64,000 bases of DNA, taken from Lithodes maja. Taxonomy: Eukaryota > Arthropoda > Malacostraca > Decapoda > Lithodidae. The DNA is taken from positions 124,001 to 188,000 of the forward strand of contig JBAKBP010000702.1 of NCBI GenBank assembly GCA_037953745.1, in the 5' to 3' direction. Below, piece by piece: positions 52,691 through 60,654 of the stretch. A program made the translations under genes and the position numbers. Each line of letters begins with the position of its first letter. The first letter of the stretch is position 1. The notes beneath the pieces are model-generated. The model was not told the DNA's origin. It did not search any database and saw only the letters and a program-made list of their open reading frames with translations.

Positions 52691-52694
52691 TTAA

Positions 52695-53010
52695 GAGGTG
52701 ACTTAATTCAAGTGTTCAAAATCATCAAAGGCATCGACAATATGAACTGTAGTAAGTACTTCACTATCAACCAATCTAATTACACGCGGGGAAACGGTTG
52801 CAAAATTATTGGTAAATCTTTTAACTCGCACGAATCTAATAATTTCTTCTTCAATCGAGTTGTCAACTTGTGGAATGGGTTCCCCGAGACATTATAGACT
52901 GCAGCACCGTTGATTCATTTAAAATCCGCCTAGACAAATATCTCGCATCAAACCCGCGACTGACTGCGTTTGTAAATGAATAACTTTATTTTATCCTCCC
53001 CTCAGTTACT
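52695..53010 (+). pseudogene. CR1-like LINE C-terminal end and 3' tail
   Basis: Continues the LINE after fam2: RGDLIQVFKIIKGIDN, FFFNRVVNLWN, then after a frame break a DSFKIRLDKYLA motif and a stop near 52983. The precise 3' end is not clear. Confidence 0.75.
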
Positions 53011-53208
53011 ATCCCATATGTCCCCGACTAACTTCCTAGTCCTGCCACGGACATTAGTTCCAGGGCAGTAGTTCCCTTTCCAATGTTCCCTTACCCACTC
53101 TAAACCACTGTTTGGACACTTGATCCTCAGTGTTTTGGAGGACAAGCAACCTAGAAGGGTCATTAGATCTGTTGTTGCTTGATTTCCTTTGTTCTTGTAC
53201 TCCTTTGT
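53011..53208. other. Junction sequence, unassigned
   Basis: Between the LINE end and the recognisable fam2 remnant. It may be a diverged left half of that fam2 copy, but I see no clear left terminus. Confidence 0.35.
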
Positions 53209-53410
53209 ACTCTCTCTCGGTAACAGTGATGACAATGCCCTGCTTGCAACTCGCTAATGTTAGCACGAAAATAGACCACAGAATCAGGGAATAACAGGGA
53301 AAATAGGTGATAGTTGAAAGAGGGCGGGTGAGGTGGTGGAGGAGTGATAATTGGCATGGCCCAGGGGCAAAAAAAAAAAAAAGGGTTCAAGTTTTTTTGG
53401 GGTGTTTTAA

Positions 53411-53854
53411 CCCTTCCAGCCCGGGTGTCCTTTTAAAATGACACCACAAAAGAAGGGCAGGAGCCCGGGTGTCCTGATAATAGGCAGTAAGCTTTCAAGC
53501 CTATTCAGCTTGGTCTGAACGTCGTGCGTCCGACGCATGTAAACAAAGCCGATCGTTGCGTCACCGCACCTCCGAAAACAAGGAGACGTCGGATCAATGT
53601 TATTGTTGTGACGTAAGACGAAATTAGTGTCTGAAAAGCTCCGATATTGTCAACATCGCGGCAAAATTTGCTCCACTGAAATCGTCATCACAACTGAACC
53701 AGTTGACGTACAGAGCTCTACTCAACGCCAGTCTACAGATTGAAATAAGCAGTTAAAATAAAAAAAAATACGGTAGCCTAGGCCTAGACGTTTTTCGGCC
53801 AGATCGCCCGGATACGACCTCCGTCCTTTGGAGGACCAGCCTGGGCCACTAGGG
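53411..53854 (+). mobile_element. TTAA element fam3
   Basis: A 444-bp copy between TTAA at 53407-53410 and 53855-53858. The left end is CCCTTCCAGCCCGGG, followed by the palindrome GGTGTC-loop-GACACC after a CCCGG box, then a second GCCCGGGTGTCC box. The relative at 19551-20031 has the same boxes with different palindromes. The interior core resembles fam1. Confidence 0.88.
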
Positions 53855-53886
53855 TTAAATGGATTTTTTTAGGCCCAGGATCTTAA

Positions 53887-54296
53887 CCCTTAAAAAGCGG
53901 CACACCACATAAGTCGAGTTGAAAAAACTGGCAAAAAACGGGTGAAAAAAGGGTGGAAATCGAGTGAAAATGGGTGGGATAGTAATGATCCATACGTCCG
54001 ACATCTGTGGCCTCCCGGCCCACACTAACTCCAGTTCCCCCACCGCGCGAGAGGATCACAGTGTAACCAATAGTTCGCTAAAAGTGAGCAATGTAGCAAA
54101 ATCAGCTAAACTTCCATCTTCGAGGTAACACTGTCAGTGCTCCACGAGTGCTACGTAGCTGTATGTTGCGTCGTTGTGTAGCGATTTCCACCTAGTTTTC
54201 GGCGCAATACAGTTCCTTTCATACTGATGGTTGATATAGCAGTCAGAATGGCCTTAAAAGGCCCAAAACGGCCACAGAGGGCCCGCTAGACGAGGG
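53887..54296. mobile_element. TTAA element fam4
   Basis: A 410-bp element between TTAA at 53883-53886 and 54297-54300, with ends CCCTTAAAAAGCGG and CTAGACGAGGG. Near the right end are two palindromes, GGCCTTAAAAGGCC (54251-54264) and GGCC-loop-GGGCC. It lies in the TTAA of a fam2 CTTAAG-type module. No other copy in this window. Confidence 0.8.
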
Positions 54297-54326
54297 TTAA
54301 GAGTCTTCCCGCACTTGCCGGGTTAA

Positions 54327-54460
54327 GAAGAGTAGGGGACACCCGCCTTTCAACACATTCTGTCCAGCTCTCTAACCCAAGAGTGAACCAATTTTCCCAG
54401 TCTTTCTTCCACTCAACAAGTAAGCTCTGGAACTCTCTCCCTCAATCTGTCTTTCCCTCA
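54327..54460 (+). mobile_element. LINE C-terminal fragment
   Basis: One frame reads a C-terminal LINE motif with FFHSTSKLWNSLPQSVFP, like 26445-26480 of the Jockey-superfamily LINE. It is only ~130 bases long. Confidence 0.6.
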
Positions 54461-56960
54461 TCCTAAATAATAATAATAAGCATGTTACTTATTTCTCATA
54501 AGCGCCAATTTTTCCGAAGAATTCACTAGCGCTCGAAAAGAGAAAGAAAAAAGAACAAAAATCAATGCATCAAAAGAAGGCTTATATACAACACACATTT
54601 AACAATCACTAGCAGTGGCAAAATAGCCTAAACTCTATAGCCATCTGTCATGACACCTCTCTCAAGATCATAGCTTCTCTCAAAGAGAAAAGTCTTAAGT
54701 TGTCTCTTGAAGCATTCAACAGAACTCAGTTGTCTCATGGACAGCGGCAACCTGTTATACAACCTCGGAGCCATGTAGGAGAATGACCTCTCAAAGAAAG
54801 AAGACTGCTGGAAAGCCCTTGGTTCATCAAGACGAAAAGGGTCATTGTCATGACGCACAACTACACCATGGTGTGCCGGTGGGTGCCTGAGCAGCTCCGC
54901 AAGGTACCTAGGCTCACCAAATTTGAGAACCTTAAAAGTCACCAAACACAACTTAAATTCTATTCTTGCTCTTACTGGCAGCCAGTGCAGTTCTATGTGA
55001 AGAGATGTAGTAGGAGTTCTAGGTGGAACACCAAAAATTAGTCTTGCGGCCCTGTTAAGAACAGACTGAACTTTCTTCAAAATATAATTTGGAAGACCCA
55101 CCAACAGGGCATTGCAATAATCAACACGAGAGAAGACCAATGAGTGAACCAACGTCAGGAGGCAACGTCTGGTTATAAACGGCTTCACCAAATAGAGATT
55201 TCTGATGTGCAAGTAACAACTTTTAACTATCTGGTTTACATGCTCTTTGAAATCTAATCGGGAGTTCACATATACACCCAGATTTCGAACAGAGTTGGCC
55301 GGTCGCAGCTGAGATCCACCCACATTGATGGAGAGGGCACCTACTATATCATCAGCTCTTCTATTTCCTCGGATGATGAGAATATCAGTTTTACCATCAT
55401 TTAGTTTAAGTTTTCTCGCTCTCATCCACTTCTTGATATCAGACATCAACAATTCCATCTTACTCCGTATATCAACTATATTTGTGATTCTCACATAAAT
55501 CTGGGTGTCATCTGCATAAAAGTGAAAGGTGACATTATGTGCACGAAGCAGAAGAGACAAACTGCTAATATAAATTATAAATAGGATAGGACCTAAAACT
55601 GATCCCTGCGGAACACCATACTGCAGGGGTGTCGAGTCCGAGACCACTTGATTTACCATCACACTCTGGGATCTACCTGACAAGTACGACCCAAGAAGCA
55701 AGAGAGCGGAGTCACGCACACCACAATCATAAAGATCACTCAATAACAACTCGTGATCCACTGTGTCAAAAGCCGCAGAGAGATCAAGCAAGACCAATAG
55801 TGAGGCCACACCATTGCAAATGTTCTCAACTAGATCATTATGCACTCTAATCAATGCTGTTTCAGTTGAATGATGCTGTCGGTAAGCAGACTGAAAAATT
55901 GGGATAGTTTCATTCTGCTGAAGTAGTGGTTGTAATTGGTCAAGTATTGCACGCTCTAATATCTTTGATATGAAGGACAGGTTGGAGACAGGACGATAGT
56001 TCAACATGTTCTCAACATCAAGTCCAGGTTTCTTTAGAGTAGGTCGGAGTAGTGCATGCTTTTCAGAATGTGGGAAGCTACCTTCAGAGAAGCACTTATT
56101 AATTATTTTGGAAATAAACTCAACTGTGTGATCATAGACTCTTGGTAGCTTGGAAACATTTATGGGATCCAACGGGCAAAATGTTTTATTGAGGTTTCTT
56201 ATGTAGGACGAGATCATGTCCACCTCTACTGAGTGAAAGGATGAGAGGACATTATTAGGAATGTGTCGGGGTTGGAGTACAACTGAAAGTTCTTCACCAA
56301 CAGAAGCATCATCCAGTTCCTGTCTTATGCGAGTTATCTTGCCAGCAAAAAATGCCACAAAGTTGGCAGCCAACTCGGCATCGGGTACAGAAGGTCTTAA
56401 GCTGACTCTTGTTTTTCCAAGTAAACTGTTTACAATTGAAGCCAACCTCCTCTGGTCGTTACCACACAAGTCAACTTTTCCCTGATAATACACTTTCTTT
56501 TCATCTTTGATTTTGTGGACCACAGCTCTTCTGGCTGACAGATATTGCAACCATGTAGAGTCTGTTTTATTTTTCCGCCATTCACGTTCAGCTCTTCTAC
56601 GCGCTCTTCTAAGAAATTTAACTCGAGTGCTATACCAGGGCGAATCATCTCGTACTATGATTTTCTTCTCTACTTCTGGACAGTGATGATCGAACACTAA
56701 TTTAAGTGCATTTCCATGTACCTCCACCAGCTCATCTGAAGTAAGGTTGGAAGTATCAATACTTCCCAAGTACTGTTTTACTTCACTGCTAGCCAAATTT
56801 AGGTCTGCATTTTTATAATTTCTAAATCTGATTACTTTTTCATGTGTGAGTGGCTTAGGGAAATCAAAGCTGAAAGTAATTAAAGCATGATCAGAGGTAT
56901 TAGGGTCAGCATTCTCAACATCAACATCCAGAACACCACCACAACCCACATCCTATGACT
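54461..56960 (-). mobile_element. L2-like LINE, 5'-truncated
   Basis: Minus-strand LINE covering the end of the endonuclease, the whole RT and a ~160-base 3' region that runs into TTA repeats (54463-54477 on the plus strand as AAT units). No poly(A). The TTA repeats might instead belong to the neighbouring plus-strand fragment. Confidence 0.85.
54628..56949 (-). CDS. L2-like LINE reverse transcriptase, partial ORF2
   Basis: An uninterrupted frame of 773 codons. The N-terminus retains the last endonuclease box (NTSDHALITFSF, catalytic His present). A basic linker follows (FLRRARRRAEREW). RT motifs: NYRPVSNLSFISKILE, FQSAYRQHHSTETALI, VLLDLSAAFDTVDHELLL, GVPQGSVLGPILFIIYI and the active site FYADDTQIYV, then LNDGKTDILII and NLGVYVNSRLDF. 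The C-terminal domain has LHWLPVRARIEFKL and APRLYNRLPLSMR. The STETAL and AAFDTVDH phrases are characteristic of L2-group LINEs. Only the 5' endonuclease part and ORF1 are lost, and no stop is seen, so the truncation is probably recent. Confidence 0.92.
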   Translation of the reverse strand: MGCGGVLDVDVENADPNTSDHALITFSFDFPKPLTHEKVIRFRNYKNADLNLASSEVKQYLGSIDTSNLTSDELVEVHGNALKLVFDHHCPEVEKKIIVRDDSPWYSTRVKFLRRARRRAEREWRKNKTDSTWLQYLSARRAVVHKIKDEKKVYYQGKVDLCGNDQRRLASIVNSLLGKTRVSLRPSVPDAELAANFVAFFAGKITRIRQELDDASVGEELSVVLQPRHIPNNVLSSFHSVEVDMISSYIRNLNKTFCPLDPINVSKLPRVYDHTVEFISKIINKCFSEGSFPHSEKHALLRPTLKKPGLDVENMLNYRPVSNLSFISKILERAILDQLQPLLQQNETIPIFQSAYRQHHSTETALIRVHNDLVENICNGVASLLVLLDLSAAFDTVDHELLLSDLYDCGVRDSALLLLGSYLSGRSQSVMVNQVVSDSTPLQYGVPQGSVLGPILFIIYISSLSLLLRAHNVTFHFYADDTQIYVRITNIVDIRSKMELLMSDIKKWMRARKLKLNDGKTDILIIRGNRRADDIVGALSINVGGSQLRPANSVRNLGVYVNSRLDFKEHVNQIVKSCYLHIRNLYLVKPFITRRCLLTLVHSLVFSRVDYCNALLVGLPNYILKKVQSVLNRAARLIFGVPPRTPTTSLHIELHWLPVRARIEFKLCLVTFKVLKFGEPRYLAELLRHPPAHHGVVVRHDNDPFRLDEPRAFQQSSFFERSFSYMAPRLYNRLPLSMRQLSSVECFKRQLKTFLFERSYDLERGVMTDGYRV

Positions 56961-57017
56961 TAAACTGCTTCAAGCTCCGAGTGTCCAGACATTTTGACTT
57001 TCAATTTTTGTTTGTTT

Positions 57018-57035
57018 GGGGGGGGGGGGGGGGGG
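57018..57035. repeat. poly(G) tract
   Basis: 18 consecutive G between the L2-like LINE and the next LINE. Confidence 0.9.
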
Positions 57036-57089
57036 ACACTTGTAACAGTTACCTTTGCCTTTTGTCTCTCATACAAATATGAAAAAAGG

Positions 57090-57365
57090 TGCTTGTGTGC
57101 GGGGAGGGGATTACCAGGAGTGTTATAGCATCCACACAGCGATTGATAATAATTAATTGGTGCGTATGTGTGGAGGGGGAGTAACAGGAATTACAAAAGG
57201 TCCAAACGATCGATAATTATCTGTCCGGGTGCGTGTGTGGGGAGGTGTGCTAGCAGGAGTGAAGTACCATCCACACAATTGATAATTATTGGGGTACGGT
57301 GCGTATGTTTGTGTGGGTGGGTGAAATTTTGTTTACGCGATCGATAATTGGTGCGAGCGTATGTG
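57090..57365 (+). repeat. Degenerate ~67-bp monomers upstream of a LINE
   Basis: At least three and perhaps four units start near 57090, 57158, 57226 and 57296. Each has a TGYGTGTGTGGGGAGG-like start, a CAGGAGTG/CAGGAATT phrase, a TCCACACA-like phrase and ends GATAATTATT. They sit just before the CCCH zinc-finger frame, where some LINEs keep promoter monomers; the promoter role is inference. Confidence 0.65.
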
Positions 57366-57529
57366 TCACTGAGTGTGTATGCAAGGAGGGGGCTGTCCTG
57401 GTGGCTTACGTCAGTTGCCTGCTATGTCACACCACACGTATCCCTCTCATAGTATGGGAGTGGGGGGGTCTCATATTCAGAGGAGATGGTAGATTTGTCT
57501 CACTTTTTATCTTTAATTCATGTACAGTA

Positions 57530-57985
57530 CTGTGTGTTCACCTCGCACTGGTGTCTACACCAGTGTGCAGATATTATCTGGAAAGAAGGTGCTACTTTGG
57601 TCAAAAGGGCGAATATAATGGGAATTCATGTAGATTTGCTCATCCCAAAATTTGCAACAACATAACCAGTCATGGAAAATGTAGATTTGGTAAAACCTGC
57701 AAATACCACCACCCATCCCTTTGCAAGACATCACTTGAGAACAAGACCTGCTACAATATGAAATGCCCAGCTTTTCATATTAAAGGGACTTGGAGATATG
57801 CTAGACCTAACACGAATGGTAGCCAAAAAAACTCTCTAGCTATGCGAGGACGAGACAGAGGAAAAAGGCAAGGAGGGAAAGGGCAGATGAAGATGAAGAG
57901 ACTGAGGGAGATGGAAGAGCACATAGAACACCTCGAGCACCTCCTGGCCTCCCAAAAGTGGCCAATACATGCCGAAGACTATTAG
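57530..57985 (+). CDS. LINE ORF1-like protein with three CCCH zinc fingers and a coiled coil
   Basis: The frame 57299-57985 is open; the recognisable part begins about 57530. Three CCCH-type fingers follow one another: C-x7-C-x12-C-x3-H (CRYYLERRC...CRFAH), the canonical C-x8-C-x5-C-x3-H (CNNITSHGKCRFGKTCKYHH) and C-x8-C-x4-C-x3-H (CKTSLENKTCYNMKCPAFH). A basic stretch (RGRDRGKRQGGKG) and a short Glu/Leu helix (MEEHIEHLEHLLAS) end it. CCCH fingers usually bind RNA, so it could package the LINE RNA. In the next frame, sequence from about 57955 runs directly into the endonuclease, so this may be the N-terminus of one polyprotein with a shift rather than a separate ORF1. The start codon is not determined. 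Confidence 0.75.
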   Translation: MCVHLALVSTPVCRYYLERRCYFGQKGEYNGNSCRFAHPKICNNITSHGKCRFGKTCKYHHPSLCKTSLENKTCYNMKCPAFHIKGTWRYARPNTNGSQKNSLAMRGRDRGKRQGGKGQMKMKRLREMEEHIEHLEHLLASQKWPIHAEDY

Positions 57986-58019
57986 GTACACATAGTACTC
58001 CAAACAATCCCTCCCCAAT

Positions 58020-60457
58020 CTTGTTTGCAAATATCCAAGGCCTAAAAAAATAGAACCACGAACAAAGTACCATTTATTAGGGGCCTGCTAGAAGAAGGAA
58101 ACGCTATATTTGCGGCTCTCACAGAAACTCGCATTAAAGATCAGGAAGATAGTGAGGTATGGATTCCTGGTTACAACCTACATAGGGCAGACAGAATGCA
58201 TAGATCACATGGAGGTGTAGTCTTGTACATACATGACTCACTGATATGTACTGAATTCCTAAATAACAGTAATGAAGTGGTGGAAATACTTGGAGTTAAA
58301 ATAGAATCCCTAAATTTAGCAGTTATTGTTACATACAGGCCTCCAGACTCATCCCGAGAAGAATTCAAAACCCAGCTCAACAAAATAAAATCAGAAGTGG
58401 AAACCCTGGGGAACCCAACACCAAATATTATATGGCTAGGAGACTTTAACTTACCAAACATTAAATGGAGACAACTAGAAAACCAGTTAGTGGCAAATAA
58501 CACCGGAGAAGCAAATACTAATACGAGAGAGCTTTTTGAACTTTGTGATTTTTTTAGTCTTACCCAACATATTGCTGAACCCACACGGGAAAACAATATC
58601 TTAGACCTGGTCTTCACTAACAACGACTCTCTAGTACACAGCATTAACATATCGGACACAACATACTCAGATCATAAATTAATTGAGATCAAAACAACCT
58701 TAGAAAGTGTACAGACAACCTCAGAATCGAGAGAAAAAAAACGGCCCCTTCAGTAAATTTAACTTCAATAACAAAAACATTAGGTGGGAAGAGGTAAATC
58801 AAGAAATGGAGGAAATAGACTGGGAAGATTTAATGGATAACCTGACACCAGCAGAATGCCTAGTCTTAATAACAGAAACCATGACCCAAATCTGTAGCCA
58901 CCATATACCTGCAAGACAAACAAAACGAAGAAGCAAACAAGATCGGGAAAGGAGGAAGAAAATTACTCACACAAAGACGCACACATCAAAATCTACAGGA
59001 TAGGCAAAAGGTCGAAATAGATAGAGAAATTGTGGAAATTGAACAAAGGCTAAGAATATCATATGAACTACAACATATGGAAGAGGAGAGGAAAGCTATT
59101 GCAGGTATAAAGGAAAATTCCAAATACTTCTTTTCATACGCCAAACAAAAGGCTAAAACAACATCAAACATCGGCCCACTGAGCAAAGGGGATGGCTCTT
59201 TCACAGGGGACAAAAAGGAAATGAGCGAACTCTTAAGCAGGCAGTATGAAATGGCATTCAGTGAGCCTGATGAAACAAAAGTCATCAGAGACCAAAATAT
59301 ATTTTTCATGGAAACCTCCCCCCACGGAAACCCCTCAGATGCTGGATATTGATTTCGGTCCAAAAGACATAGAAGAGGCCATTTCCAACATGCCATCCCA
59401 CTCGGCACCAGGCCCGGACTCATGGAATTCGATCCTAATGAAAAAATGTAAGGAAAACCTCTCAAAACCCCTGGCTATAATGTGGAGAAGGAGTCTAGAC
59501 ACTGGTGACATACCAGATAGCTTGAAAAACGCAATAATTGCCCCACTGCATAAAGGAGGGAGTAAAGCACTACCAAAAAACTACCGCCCGGTAGCTCTAA
59601 CCTCTCACATCATTAAAGTTTTCGAGCGAGTCCTGCGAAGCAAAATTTCAACATTCATGGAGACAAATGAACTACACAACACCGGTCAACATGGGTTCAG
59701 AGCGGGAAGATCATGTCTCTCACAACTTTTGGAACACTATGACAAAATTCTTAAAGCGCTAGAAGAAAAGAAAAACGTGGATGTCATTTACACCGATTTT
59801 GCTAAGGCATTTGATAAATGTTACCATGGTATAATAGCCCACAAACTGAAAGCAAAAGGTATAACTGGGAAAATCGGACGGTGGATATACAATTTCCTCG
59901 TAAACCGAAAACAATCGGTAGTAGTAAACCAAGTCACTTCCGAGCCTTCGGATGTCAAAAGCTCAGTGCCCCAAGGAACAGTGCTAGCGCCCCTTCTGTT
60001 CCTCATACTAATTTGCGACATAGATACCAACACCAGACACAGTACGGTGTCGTCTTTTGCTGATGACACAAAATTAAGCAAGATAGTAAACACACAAGAG
60101 GACACGGGCCGACTGCAGGAAGACATGAATGTAGTGTTCCAGTGGACCAGGGAAAACAACATGCAATTCAATGAGGAAAAATTCCAATTAATACGGTACA
60201 GAGATAATAATGGTGTTAAAGAAATTACAAATTACTTAACAGAATCTAACCACATAATAGAACGGAAAGACAGTGTGAAAGACCTTGGGGTATTAATGTC
60301 TGAAAATATGGGTTTCAAAGTACATAACCAGGTCAAAGTGGCGGCTGCAAAACGTCTAACGGGTTGGATTCTGCGTACTTTTAAAACACGCGGTGAATTG
60401 CCTATGATAACGCTCTTCAAATCTCTAGTGCTACCGCGGCTTGAATACTGTAGCGTA
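58020..60457 (+). pseudogene. LINE endonuclease-reverse transcriptase, frameshifted and cut by PB3
   Basis: Endonuclease: PSPILFANIQGL, TETRIKDQED, GGVVLYIHDS, TYRPPDSS, GDFNLPNIKW, NNILDLVFT and TYSDHKLIEI (catalytic His present). The RT lies in frame 59246-60598: SAPGPDSWN, LHKGGSKALPKNYRPVALTS, GQHGFRAGRSCLSQLL, VDVIYTDFAKAFDKCYH, SVPQGTVLAPLLFL, the active site SFADDTKLS and DLGVLMSENMGF, ending at LPRLEYCSVL where PB3 begins. Breaks: a stop near 58050, an A-run at about 58733-58741, one near 58960-59000 and a C-run at 59317-59322. Most breaks are at homopolymers, so some could be sequencing errors. Confidence 0.87.
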
Positions 60458-60654
60458 TTAACCCCTCCAACCCGGATGACCTCATATACGCCCATAACAT
60501 ACTCGGCCCGCGCAACCCGGATGGCCTCATGTACGCCCCTTGCTTTCGTGCTTGATTTTCGAAAGCCGCGCGCACATTTTGTGATGATGGGGCGGTAGGT
60601 GGCGCCACCCGGCGTCAACGACGCCACAACAACAGTATCTACCCCGACGCCATC

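Larger units (their letters stand above)
46557..53010 (+). mobile_element. CR1-like LINE with SGNH-esterase ORF1, split by TTAA elements
   Basis: LINE-derived segments are 46557-47581, 48552-49305, 49794-50698, 51186-52055 and 52695-about 53010. Between them lie a nested fam1 pair (47586-48547), two more fam1 copies and one fam2. Removing each insertion with one TTAA rejoins the coding sequence, giving ~4 kb of LINE. An esterase-bearing ORF1 followed by an endonuclease-RT ORF2 is the CR1 pattern. The 5' end was displaced by the gypsy insertion. Several frameshifts and stops show it is dead. Confidence 0.88.
53209..54322 (+). mobile_element. TTAA element fam2 remnant with two TTAA elements inside
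   Basis: 53209-53400 matches the middle of fam2 (TGCTTGCAACTCGCTAATGT, GGCATGGCCCAGGGGC, A-run). The right end CCCGCACTTGCCGGG reaches TTAA at 54323-54326. Between them lie fam3 (53411-53854) and fam4 (53887-54296). The left terminus is not recognisable, so this copy is old or truncated. Confidence 0.7.
57090..60457 (+). mobile_element. LINE with CCCH zinc-finger N-terminus
   Basis: Covers 5' monomers, a CCCH/coiled-coil segment, an endonuclease and an RT cut at a TTAA (60458-60461) by PB3. The part beyond PB3 is outside the window. RT motifs place it in the Jockey superfamily; I cannot name the clade. The coding region needs about four frame changes. Confidence 0.82.

Noticed and set aside
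57836..58073. Minus-strand frames opposite the CCCH segment
   Set aside because: They are shadows of the LINE coding strand with low-complexity Ser/Leu content.
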